Shown: positions 1 through 5,986, counted from the first letter of the stretch. The stretch: DNA of 6,591 bases from CAYZQE01 sp964480635 (GCA_964480635.1 CAYZQE010000112.1:1-6591); one strand, 5' to 3'. Numbers and translations: made by a program. Notes: generated from the letters alone by a model not told the origin.

Positions 1-22
1 TGGCACATTGTGATGCCGAATT

Positions 23-68
23 AAAAGTGGGTGGTGTCCATATCATCTGATTAACGCCATCAACTTTT
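23..68. repeat. Imperfect inverted repeat (12-bp arms)
   Basis: The arm at 23-34 pairs with 57-68 over 12 positions, with one mismatch (29 with 62) and one G-T wobble (31 with 60), around a 22-nt loop. It is the first of the consecutive hairpins and sits directly left of the strongest one. Confidence 0.4.
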
Positions 69-73
69 ACGAT

Positions 74-161
74 CTATCAAGCCATTCTATCCTAGGCGCA
101 ACTTGAAACTAATGACGAGTCCTTAGTGAAAGTTGGAACGACGGAGAGAATGGCTTGATAG
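74..161. repeat. Large nested inverted repeat with 15-bp perfect arms
   Basis: The arm CTATCAAGCCATTCT at 74-88 is exactly reverse-complementary to 147-161. After one mismatch (89 with 146) three more pairs follow (90-92 with 143-145). Inside the loop two further pairings nest: CAACTT at 99-104 with AAGTTG at 130-135, and ACTAA at 108-112 with TTAGT at 123-127. The result is an 88-nt elongated hairpin with internal loops. There is no T tract next to it in either direction, so it does not look like a simple intrinsic terminator. No flanking target-site duplication is obvious. Confidence 0.75.
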
Positions 162-165
162 CTAG

Positions 166-192
166 GTCGATAAATGCTCCTGCATTATCGAC
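166..192. repeat. Hairpin, 11-bp stem with one bulged base
   Basis: GTCGATAAATGC at 166-177 pairs with GCATTATCGAC at 182-192 around the tetraloop TCCT. One A on the left arm is unpaired. It starts four bases after the end of the large inverted repeat, which suggests both belong to one structured unit. No T tract follows on either strand. Confidence 0.65.
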
Positions 193-197
193 ATTCA

Positions 198-211
198 CCA
201 CATCCATGTGG
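198..211. repeat. Short perfect inverted repeat
   Basis: CCACAT at 198-203 and ATGTGG at 206-211 are perfect reverse complements separated by CC. A 14-base palindrome alone would be unremarkable. It is listed because it continues the uninterrupted series of hairpins in this segment. Confidence 0.45.
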
Positions 212-239
212 CTTCCCTACGGGTCGTTGCCAAATGATC

Positions 240-301
240 GTCAGCGTTGTTATCGAATTTTGTGGTATCTAGATGACACTACAATCCGATGCCTAGCTGA
301 C
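240..301. repeat. Long imperfect palindrome centred near a TCTAGA site
   Basis: GTCAGC at 240-245 pairs with GCTGAC at 296-301, ATCG at 252-255 with CGAT at 287-290, and TTGTGGT at 260-266 with ACTACAA at 278-284 (one G-T wobble). The internal loops are 6/5 and 4/2 bases. The pairing register is consistent along the whole 62 bases, so it reads as one elongated hairpin of the kind seen in folded RNAs or diverged palindromic elements. Confidence 0.5.
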
Positions 302-316
302 AATAATTTGGCTTAG

Positions 317-346
317 ATAAAAATTATGGAGTTATTCAGGATCTCC
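317..346 (-). terminator. Weak candidate terminator downstream of plsY
   Basis: Read on the minus strand, which is the plsY direction, a short stem of GGAG/CTCC (346-343 with 331-328) is followed after ATAA by five T residues (323-319). The stem is only four contiguous base pairs plus one more beyond a mismatch, so this is a poor intrinsic terminator. A competing AT-only stem pairs 303-309 with 321-327. The position 27 bases after the plsY stop codon is the main argument for it. Confidence 0.25.
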
Positions 347-372
347 TTAAGCTAGCTTTGTGCGTTAATGAT

Positions 373-954
373 TTAGATTTCGGTGCCGGCAAAGAGTCGC
401 TTTATATTGTCTTTGTGACGAATGGTTAATATTAATGAGATTAAAGCGAACACAAGACTAATGTCTAAATTGTTAAATTGCCAATAAGTAAATGGCGGTA
501 AGGCAATAAAGGCTATCAGTGCTGCTAAAGAAGATAATTTAAAGCCTTTTGCAACGATAAGCCAAATAGAAATAGCAAATAACCCGCTTAAAAAGTTAAA
601 AGCAAGGGTTGCACCTATGGCTGTAGCTACTCCTTTCCCGCCTTTAAATTGATAAAACAATGGAAAACAGTGGCCAATAAATGCACTGAGCCCAACAATG
701 AGAGCAATTAGAGGGTCATTAAATATAAAATGGGCGGCTAAAACGGGTAAAAAGCCTTTAAGCATGTCACTCGCTAAAGTGATGGCGGCAGGTTTTTTTC
801 CAGCGATGCGCATAACATTGGTGGCACCAGGGTTTAAGGAGCCTTCGCTTCTGGGGTCAGGGAACCCCATTATTTTACTAAGAATAATGGCGCTAGAAAT
901 AGAGCCTAAAAGATAGGTGAAGGAGATGAAAGCAATCAGTAATGGAGTAATCAT
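373..954 (-). CDS. plsY: Glycerol-3-phosphate acyltransferase PlsY (acyl-phosphate dependent)
   Basis: This integral inner-membrane enzyme transfers an acyl group from acyl-phosphate to the sn-1 position of glycerol-3-phosphate, the first step of phospholipid synthesis in the PlsX/PlsY route. The translated protein has 193 residues and is strongly hydrophobic, with several membrane segments. The family motifs are intact: LLGSISSA near residue 15, the GSLNPGATN block at 38-46, FKGGKGVAT at 103-111, and the C-terminal RHKDNIKRLFAGTE at 179-192. Length matches the family. The frame continues upstream to a TTG at 972-970, but I prefer the ATG at 954-952 because the protein then begins MITPLLIAFISF, as in homologues; neither start has a clear Shine-Dalgarno sequence. 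It is transcribed away from bioH across a 65-bp gap. Confidence 0.93.
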   Translation of the reverse strand: MITPLLIAFISFTYLLGSISSAIILSKIMGFPDPRSEGSLNPGATNVMRIAGKKPAAITLASDMLKGFLPVLAAHFIFNDPLIALIVGLSAFIGHCFPLFYQFKGGKGVATAIGATLAFNFLSGLFAISIWLIVAKGFKLSSLAALIAFIALPPFTYWQFNNLDISLVFALISLILTIRHKDNIKRLFAGTEI

Positions 955-1007
955 ATTGTTTGGTGGTATCAAATACGCTTTTAAATGTAACAGTTTTAGT
1001 GAGTAAC

Positions 1008-1022
1008 AGGAATGAATAAGTG
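1008..1022 (+). promoter_or_regulatory. Shine-Dalgarno and GTG start that fix the bioH start
   Basis: AGGA at 1008-1011 lies eight bases before the GTG at 1020. An in-frame TAA at 1017-1019 excludes any longer protein. The ATG at 1012 is in another frame and closes after four codons. Confidence 0.6.
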
Positions 1023-1742
1023 TTAATTTTTTTGCATGGTTGGGGAATGAATAAAGCTATATTTAGTGAGTTTGTGTCTGAATGTTTAAGCGATGAAGAT
1101 GTTTTGCTGTTAGATCTTCCTGGTTATAATGGGGAAGAATGTGATTTTGACTTAGATAGCCAAGTTGTACAGTTGAAAGAAAAAATACCAAAAGGAGCGC
1201 ATTTATTGGCTTGGTCCTTGGGAGGGGTTTATGCGCTGGCATTAGAGGCGATGTTTCCAAATTATTTATCTAAGTTAACGATGATTTGTTCTACGCCGAG
1301 TTTTGCACAAAGAGAAGGCTTTGATTGCGCGTTAACGCCAGAGGTGCTCGATCAGTTTAGTGAGCAATTAGTCATAAACCGAGACAAAACTATTGATCGG
1401 TTTTTATTGCTGCAATTACATGGGCAGCCTAAAGCAAAAACAATCGCAAAAGAGATTAAAGAAAAAATATTGGTGGGCTGTGCTGTTGAAAATCGGGTTT
1501 TAGAATTTGGTTTGAGCTGTCTAAAGGAAAAAGACTATAGGAAAACGTTGAGGGATACGACCTTGCCAATTCAATTTATTTTGGGAAAAAAAGATAAATT
1601 AGTGCCTTTTATACTAAAAAAGACAATTAAGTGTATTAATTCATCTATAAGAGTTGTGGTGCTGGATAAAGTGGGTCACTTGCCTTTCGTGACCCATAAA
1701 AAAATACTTTTTGATGCCGTATTTGGTAAGAACATTAAATAA
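1020..1742 (+). CDS. bioH: Pimeloyl-ACP methyl ester carboxylesterase BioH
   Basis: This cytosolic alpha/beta hydrolase probably demethylates pimeloyl-ACP methyl ester, closing the BioC-BioH pathway that makes the pimelate moiety of biotin. The 240-residue protein opens with the oxyanion-hole strand LIFLHGWGMN (HGWG at 6-9). The nucleophile elbow AWSLGG places the serine at residue 66, GKKDKLVP gives the acid Asp192, and KVGHLPF the base His220. The cap region with DRFLLLQLHG (126-135) matches BioH closely in arrangement. Compared with E. coli BioH (256 residues) about 14 N-terminal residues are missing, so the protein starts almost at the HGWG strand; other short BioH proteins do the same. 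It is divergent from plsY, and no other biotin gene is visible in the window. Another small-ester hydrolase of the same fold is the main alternative. Confidence 0.85.
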   Translation: MLIFLHGWGMNKAIFSEFVSECLSDEDVLLLDLPGYNGEECDFDLDSQVVQLKEKIPKGAHLLAWSLGGVYALALEAMFPNYLSKLTMICSTPSFAQREGFDCALTPEVLDQFSEQLVINRDKTIDRFLLLQLHGQPKAKTIAKEIKEKILVGCAVENRVLEFGLSCLKEKDYRKTLRDTTLPIQFILGKKDKLVPFILKKTIKCINSSIRVVVLDKVGHLPFVTHKKILFDAVFGKNIK

Positions 1743-1757
1743 ACATAGGTTTATTTT
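1737..1757 (+). terminator. Weak AT-rich hairpin at the bioH stop codon
   Basis: AAATAAAC at 1737-1744 pairs with GTTTATTT at 1749-1756 around an ATAG loop. The stem includes the stop codon and ends in a run of only four T residues. With just one G-C pair it would be unstable, so termination here is doubtful. Confidence 0.25.
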
Positions 1758-1792
1758 GTAAAAATCAATGTCTTAGCGGTAATAGCTCTAAA

Positions 1793-1814
1793 ATGTTGCA
1801 CAATCATGTTGCAC
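1793..1814 (+). repeat. Direct repeat ATGTTGCAC, 13-bp period
   Basis: Two exact copies of the nonamer ATGTTGCAC lie at 1793-1801 and 1806-1814, separated by AATC. The second copy includes the possible -35 hexamer of the promoter candidate below. This spacing is close to one helical turn plus a few bases and could be a regulator site, but it may be coincidental. Confidence 0.35.
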
Positions 1815-1837
1815 GATATGTTAATAATCTCTAATAT
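1809..1837 (+). promoter_or_regulatory. Candidate sigma70 promoter upstream of the DUF2244 remnant and cox genes
   Basis: TTGCAC at 1809-1814 (3 of 6 matches to TTGACA) is separated by exactly 17 bases from TAATAT at 1832-1837 (4 of 6 matches to TATAAT). It lies in the 140-bp gap between bioH and the broken gene. It could drive transcription into coxB, which has only 41 bases of non-coding DNA of its own upstream. The hexamers are weak and the surroundings AT-rich, so chance is possible. Confidence 0.3.
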
Positions 1838-1882
1838 GTGCCGCAAATTGCCACTTGAAATTTTATGGTGGGTAAAACAAAT

Positions 1883-2322
1883 ATGAAATATTTTGAAATG
1901 CAGCCGAACTGTTCGATGACTTGGAGGTAGTTGATGATTGTGTTTTATATTGTTTTTGCAATATCAATTTTAATCGCATTTTTTTTGCATTTATCGGTTT
2001 GTGGGGTGTTATCCCATTAACAGGCCTTGAAATGTTCTTTCTCTGGTTAGCTTTGTATTATGTTAGCTGTAAAAGTTCAAAAGTAGAGGCAATTGATAGT
2101 CAAGGCGAGCGTTTTTTACTTCAATGTAGGGTTTAGTCAGATTACCAATGGTATCTGCCTTGGGTCAATGTAGAGGTGCAAAATATGCGTTTTGATATTG
2201 AGAAAAAGCGACTCATTATTCGTTATAGAGATGAGCGAGTTGGGATTGCAAATGGATTACACGAAGAAGAAAAGAATTTGCTGGTAACTGCTTTGAGAAA
2301 GGCAATTGCATCGGCGGTTTAG
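1883..2322 (+). pseudogene. Degraded DUF2244-type membrane protein gene
   Basis: Joining the frames gives a protein of about 146 residues with the layout of DUF2244 proteins, which are often found beside cox genes in proteobacteria. The N-terminus is MKYFEMQPNCSMTWR, then two membrane segments ending in FIGLWGVIPLTGLEMFFLWLALYYVS, and a hydrophilic C-terminal half ending in a LHEEEKNLLVTALRKAI helix. Three lesions break it: a TAG at 1928-1930 after the fifteenth codon, a one-base loss in the T run at 1979-1986 that moves the reading from frame 2 to frame 1, and a second TAG at 2134-2136. The frame after that stays open to the TAG at 2320-2322. The function of the family is unknown to me. TAG also ends coxB and normal genes surround it, so recoding is unlikely. 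Sequencing error could explain the T-run shift but hardly both stops. Confidence 0.8.
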
Positions 2323-2363
2323 TTTTTTAATTATAAAGTACTCTGAAAGGGGGTTAAAATAGA

Positions 2364-3524
2364 ATGAAAGTCCTAAGTTACTGGCGAAAAATGCTAGCCG
2401 CGGTTTTGATGATGGTCTCTGGTATTGCATCGGCAGATTACACATTAAATATGCGCCAAGGTGTTACTGACTTAAGTAACGAAATCTATGATTTACACAT
2501 GTTGGTTTTATGGTTGTGTGTGGTTATAGGTGTCGTGGTTTTTGGTTTGATGATCTACTCAATGATTGCTCATCGTAAATCAAAGCATCCTGTTCCAGCT
2601 ACATTCCATGAAAGTACAACAGTAGAAATTGCTTGGACTGTTATTCCATTGGTTATTTTAATTGCGATTGCAGTACCTGCAACTAGCACACTTCTTAAGT
2701 TAGAAGATGCAACTGATGCAGATGTACACATTAAAGTGACGGGTTATCAGTGGAAATGGCATTACGACTATATTGATGAAGGCGTTAGCTTTTTTAGTCA
2801 GTTATCTGAAGAGAGTAATAATGCGCGTCAATTGGGTGTTGCAGACTCTGTCCGTGAAGCAATTCCTTTAGGCGAAAATGGTAAAGATAAGTATCTTTTA
2901 GATGTTGACAACCCCATTGTGATTCCTGTTGGAAAGAAAGTTGCTTTTTTGGTGACATCAAATGACGTTATTCATGCTTGGTGGTCACCTGACTTAGGTG
3001 TTAAGCAAGACGCAATCCCTGGTTATATTAACGATACTTGGGCAATCGCCACTAAGCCTGGTGTTTATCGTGGCCAATGTGCTGAGCTTTGTGGTAAAGA
3101 TCACGGCTTTATGCCAATTGTAGTTATCGCTAAGCCAGAAGCTGAATATAGAGAGTGGATAGCATCTAAAAAAGCAGAAGCACTGGTTGCAGCAGCTAAT
3201 TCAAACAAGACCTACACTAAAGATGAGCTAATGGCAAACGGCAAGGCGTTATACGCTAAGAACTGTGCGGCATGTCATGGTGCTGAGGGTGTTTCTGTTG
3301 TTCCTATCTTTCCATCACTTAAAGGCAGTGCAATGGCTCTTGGGCCAGTCGCAGACCATATTAATATGGTTGTGCATGGTAGTAAGAAAAACCCTGCAAT
3401 GGCGGCATATGGCGCGCAATTGAATAATGCTGATTTAGCGGCGATTGTGACTTTTGAGAGAAATGCTTGGGGCAATAATGTGGGTGACATAGTTCAGCCA
3501 TCTGATATTGCAGCAGCGAAATAG
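2364..3524 (+). CDS. coxB: Cytochrome c oxidase subunit II with fused cytochrome c domain (CoxB/CtaC)
   Basis: This subunit accepts electrons from cytochrome c and passes them through CuA to subunit I. The 386-residue protein has a signal peptide, probably cleaved after ASA at residue 24, and two membrane helices at about 44-68 and 88-111. The WKWHY-containing periplasmic cupredoxin domain follows. The CuA ligands are all present: His204, Cys239, Glu241, Cys243, His247 and Met250 in HAWW and CAELCGKDHGFM. A C-terminal class I cytochrome c domain has the heme site CAACH at 301-305 and a likely axial Met346 in NPAMAAYG, making this a caa3-like subunit II. The ATG is preceded by AAAGGGGG eleven bases upstream. 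It is the first gene of the oxidase cluster, starting 41 bases after the DUF2244 remnant and 59 bases before ctaD. Confidence 0.97.
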   Translation: MKVLSYWRKMLAAVLMMVSGIASADYTLNMRQGVTDLSNEIYDLHMLVLWLCVVIGVVVFGLMIYSMIAHRKSKHPVPATFHESTTVEIAWTVIPLVILIAIAVPATSTLLKLEDATDADVHIKVTGYQWKWHYDYIDEGVSFFSQLSEESNNARQLGVADSVREAIPLGENGKDKYLLDVDNPIVIPVGKKVAFLVTSNDVIHAWWSPDLGVKQDAIPGYINDTWAIATKPGVYRGQCAELCGKDHGFMPIVVIAKPEAEYREWIASKKAEALVAAANSNKTYTKDELMANGKALYAKNCAACHGAEGVSVVPIFPSLKGSAMALGPVADHINMVVHGSKKNPAMAAYGAQLNNADLAAIVTFERNAWGNNVGDIVQPSDIAAAK

Positions 3525-3583
3525 CTGTTCAAGCAATAGTCTTACAAGTGAAAATAAATTAATTATTATATAAAGGTGAAATA

Positions 3584-5176
3584 ATGTCTGAAGCAGCTTC
3601 ACACGACGATCACGAACATCATGGCGCTCCAAGCGGCATAGGTCGTTGGTTGTTTTCTACAAACCACAAAGACATCGGTACGATGTACTTATGGTTTGCA
3701 TTTACAATGTTATTGATCGGTGGTGCATTAGCCATGGGTATTCGTGCAGAATTGTACGAGCCTGGTATGCAGTACTTCGACCCTAACTTTTTTAACCAGC
3801 TCACCACGATGCATGGTTTAATCATGGTGTTTGGTGCCATCATGCCGGCCTTTACTGGTTTGGCTAACTGGTTAATCCCTATGATGATTGGCGCACCTGA
3901 TATGGCGCTCCCTCGTATGAATAACTGGAGTTTTTGGATTCTTCCCTTTGCGTTCACTATGCTTATCAGTACGTTCTTTATGGAATCTGGCGCACCGAAC
4001 TTTGGTTGGACTTTCTATGCTCCGTTGTCGACGACCTATGCGCCTGAATCAACCGATTTCTTTATTTTCGGTGTTCATATGATGGGGATGTCTTCCATAA
4101 TGGGTGCGATTAACGTCGTTGTGACGATTTTAAACATGCGTGCTCCAGGCATGACCATGATGAAGATGCCGATGTTTGTTTGGACGTGGTTAATTACAGC
4201 TTTCTTATTGATTGCCGTTATGCCAGTTCTTGCGGGTGTAGTGACCATGATGTTATTTGATCGTAATTTCGGTACGTCATTCTTTGATGCAGCCGGTGGT
4301 GGCGATCCAGTTCTATTCCAGCATATTTTCTGGTTTTTCGGACACCCTGAAGTGTATATTATGATCTTGCCTGCATTTGGTATTGTGTCTCAAATTATTC
4401 CAACTTTTTCACGTAAAAAGCTGTTTGGTTATAGTTCAATGGTTTATGCAACCGCTTCAATTGCATTATTGTCCTTTATCGTATGGGCCCATCACATGTA
4501 CACAGTAGGTATGCCAGTGGCTGCCGAATTGTTCTTCATGTATGCGACCATCTTAATTTCGGTGCCGACAGGTGTTAAGGTCTTTAACTGGATGGCAACT
4601 ATGTGGCGTGGTTCCATCACCTTTGAACCCCCTATGTTATGGGCTATTGCGTTCTTGTTCTTATTCACGCTTGGTGGTTTTTCAGGTCTAATGTTAGGCG
4701 TAACACCTGTTGATACGCAATATCACGATACTTACTTTGTCGTTGCTCATTTTCACTATGTGTTAGTAACAGGCGCATTGTTCTCTATTTATGCGGCTGT
4801 TTATTATTGGCTACCGAAATGGACAGGAAAAATGTACAGCACGACATGGGCAAATATTCACTTCTGGTGGTCTGTTGTATCAGTTAACGTATTGTTCTTC
4901 CCTCAGCATTTCTTAGGCTTAGCGGGAATGCCACGACGTGTTCCTGACTATGCGTTACAGTTTGCAGAGTTTAATCAAATCTCAAGTATTGGTGCATTTG
5001 CATTCGGCATAGCTCAAGTCTTTTTCTTGGTCTTCTTAATTAAAACCATTTGGTTTGATGAAGAGAACACTGCGTCAGATAAAGTTTGGGACGATGCTGA
5101 ACCAGAAGGTTTAGAGTGGACAATTGCTTCACCTGCACCATTTCATTCTTTTACTGAAGCGCCAGTCGTTAAGTAA
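3584..5176 (+). CDS. ctaD: Cytochrome c oxidase subunit I (CoxA/CtaD), aa3 type
   Basis: This is the catalytic subunit that reduces oxygen to water and pumps protons across the inner membrane. The 530-residue protein has the expected run of about twelve hydrophobic helices. The metal ligands are visible: His77 and His391 for heme a, His389 for heme a3, and His254, His303 and His304 for CuB, with Tyr258 in HPEVY as the cross-linked tyrosine. Glu256 in GHPEV and Asp106 in GAPDMALPR mark the D channel, and Thr329/Lys332 in PTGVK the K channel; together these define an A1-type enzyme. The start is supported by AAAGGTGA at 3572-3579, and the His-rich N-terminus (HDDHEHH at 7-13) is unconserved. 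It lies between coxB and a hairpin that precedes the assembly genes. Confidence 0.98.
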   Translation: MSEAASHDDHEHHGAPSGIGRWLFSTNHKDIGTMYLWFAFTMLLIGGALAMGIRAELYEPGMQYFDPNFFNQLTTMHGLIMVFGAIMPAFTGLANWLIPMMIGAPDMALPRMNNWSFWILPFAFTMLISTFFMESGAPNFGWTFYAPLSTTYAPESTDFFIFGVHMMGMSSIMGAINVVVTILNMRAPGMTMMKMPMFVWTWLITAFLLIAVMPVLAGVVTMMLFDRNFGTSFFDAAGGGDPVLFQHIFWFFGHPEVYIMILPAFGIVSQIIPTFSRKKLFGYSSMVYATASIALLSFIVWAHHMYTVGMPVAAELFFMYATILISVPTGVKVFNWMATMWRGSITFEPPMLWAIAFLFLFTLGGFSGLMLGVTPVDTQYHDTYFVVAHFHYVLVTGALFSIYAAVYYWLPKWTGKMYSTTWANIHFWWSVVSVNVLFFPQHFLGLAGMPRRVPDYALQFAEFNQISSIGAFAFGIAQVFFLVFLIKTIWFDEENTASDKVWDDAEPEGLEWTIASPAPFHSFTEAPVVK

Positions 5177-5189
5177 AATAAACCGAAGT

Positions 5190-5216
5190 GTCTGCTCGCA
5201 CCTTTTGTGAGCAGAC
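5190..5216 (+). terminator. Strong hairpin between ctaD and the assembly genes (attenuator-like)
   Basis: GTCTGCTCGCA at 5190-5200 pairs with TGTGAGCAGAC at 5206-5216 over 11 positions with one G-T wobble, around a CCTTT loop, starting 13 bases after the ctaD stop. The T tract is poor and displaced (GCAGGTTTTG), so full termination is uncertain. Partial termination or protection of the coxB-ctaD message from 3' decay would lower expression of ctaG relative to the structural subunits. That role is inferred from position and structure only. Confidence 0.55.
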
Positions 5217-5254
5217 GCAGGTTTTGATAAAAATACGTTAAGTGAATATAGGTA

Positions 5255-5347
5255 ATGAGTACAAAAAAAAGAAATAATAAGCTGTTGATTTTGGTCATAA
5301 TTGCCATAGCTGTCGGTTTTTATGTTTCTCCGTATTTAATGCGCTAA
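5255..5347 (+). CDS. 30-residue single-pass membrane protein between ctaD and ctaG
   Basis: The reading frame begins MSTKKRNNK, a positively charged stretch, followed by one hydrophobic segment at about residues 10-27 ending in VGFYVSPYLMR. The charge distribution predicts the N-terminus inside the cell. Many proteobacterial oxidase operons have a tiny membrane protein at this position, annotated as a cytochrome oxidase small assembly protein. I infer a similar role, but the sequence is too short for a firm family call. Its helix end, GFYVSPY, resembles GFALSPIY in the anchor of the next gene, CtaG. The ribosome-binding site is unclear: AAGTGA lies about nine bases upstream and AGG only two. 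It ends 9 bases before the likely ctaG ATG, so coupled translation is plausible. Confidence 0.6.
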   Translation: MSTKKRNNKLLILVIIAIAVGFYVSPYLMR

Positions 5348-5356
5348 TAAATTGTG

Positions 5357-5959
5357 ATGGATAAAATGACTGAAAAAAACGATGCAGATAAAAAATCTAC
5401 TTTAGAGAGCAATAAAAAAAGAACACTCGTTAAGTACTCGTTTATAGCCCTTTTTATGTTTGGTTTTGGTTTTGCTTTGTCACCTATCTACACATTAATT
5501 TGTGACGTTACTGGTATCAATGGGCGTACTACTAATGCCGAAAATAAGGTGTTAGATATCCCGCTAGATACCAGTCGAGAGATTAAAGTACGTTTTATCA
5601 CTGTAACCCATACTGATTTACCTTGGGAATTTGAGGCAAATGAAACATGGATGACAGTTCACCCTGGCGAGACGGGTATGGCAACATTTAGAGTTAAAAA
5701 TAATGCTAAAACAGCAATAACGGGACAGGCAATTCCAAGCCTAGCACCATCAACTGCTGCGACTCATTTTAATAAAACCGAATGTTTTTGTTTTGATACG
5801 CAAACACTTCAACCGGGTGAAGTTGTTGATATGCCGTTGCAGTTTGTCATCAGTCCAGATATACCAGAGGAAATTGGTTCTGTATTTTTAACGTATACGT
5901 TTTTTAACACTGATAAGAAGCGGGTTAGTAGCAGTACCACTGCTTCTTTGAATTTATAA
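5357..5959 (+). CDS. ctaG: Cytochrome c oxidase assembly protein CtaG (Cox11)
   Basis: CtaG is a membrane-anchored periplasmic copper chaperone needed to build the CuB site of subunit I. The protein has about 200 residues: a charged Lys-rich cytoplasmic N-terminus, one membrane anchor (roughly residues 26-46), then the Cox11 beta-sandwich domain. Characteristic blocks are SPIYTLICDVTGING after the anchor with the conserved Cys49, WMTVHPGETGMATFRVKN, AIPSLAPSTAATHFNKTECFCFDTQTLQPGE with the copper-binding CFCF cysteines 143 and 145, and MPLQFVISPDIPEE. Length is normal for the family. The start is ambiguous: GTG at 5354, ATG at 5357 and ATG at 5366 share the frame and none has a good Shine-Dalgarno site, which fits coupling to the micro-ORF upstream. 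The gene lies between that micro-ORF and coxC, a common order. Confidence 0.95.
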   Translation: MDKMTEKNDADKKSTLESNKKRTLVKYSFIALFMFGFGFALSPIYTLICDVTGINGRTTNAENKVLDIPLDTSREIKVRFITVTHTDLPWEFEANETWMTVHPGETGMATFRVKNNAKTAITGQAIPSLAPSTAATHFNKTECFCFDTQTLQPGEVVDMPLQFVISPDIPEEIGSVFLTYTFFNTDKKRVSSSTTASLNL

Positions 5960-5986
5960 TATATATTTAATATTAGGGGAATAAAA

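Larger units (their letters stand above)
1..316. other. Palindrome-dense non-coding segment, possible structured RNA or mobile-element end
   Basis: No convincing gene is seen here on either strand. The stretch instead contains at least five successive inverted repeats: 23-34/57-68, 74-92/143-161, 166-177/182-192, 198-203/206-211 and 240-245/296-301 with inner pairing. One has 15-bp perfect arms, which is very unlikely by chance in 300 bases. Base composition appears more balanced than in the AT-rich neighbouring bioH. I do not recognise the element. Motifs of RNase P, tmRNA, SRP RNA, group II intron domain V and integron attC sites were looked for and not seen. A structured non-coding RNA, a MITE-like remnant or the non-coding end of an insertion sequence all remain possible. 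The element may begin left of the window. Confidence 0.45.

Noticed and set aside
3..50. Possible C-terminal tail of an ORF entering from the left (AHCDAELKVGGVHII then TGA)
   Set aside because: Only 15 codons are visible and no family could be recognised, so it cannot be distinguished from chance.
108..132. Hammerhead-ribozyme-like core (CTAATGA followed by GAAA)
   Set aside because: The consensus CTGANGA has a mismatch at an essential G, and the bases between the two motifs do not form stem II.
74..161. Integron attC site
   Set aside because: No GTTRRRY/RYYYAAC boxes are found at the ends of the repeat on either strand.
116..316. Open plus-strand frame of about 66 codons, with an ATG at 206 beginning MWLPYGSLPND
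   Set aside because: It has no ribosome-binding site and no recognised family, and it coincides with the hairpins. An open frame of this length is expected by chance now and then.
698..916. 72-codon plus-strand ORF
   Set aside because: It is antisense to conserved PlsY coding sequence and its protein has no recognisable features.
1928..2136. TAG read as an amino acid (recoded stop) in the DUF2244 gene
   Set aside because: coxB ends with TAG at its family-typical length, and the same gene also has an independent frameshift, so decay is simpler.
1921..2136. A separate 71-residue gene starting at TTG 1921
   Set aside because: Its first residues are out of frame with the family and only the part after the T run matches DUF2244, so it is a fragment of the pseudogene.
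3619..3957. 112-codon minus-strand ORF
   Set aside because: It is a shadow of the strongly conserved ctaD reading frame on the other strand.
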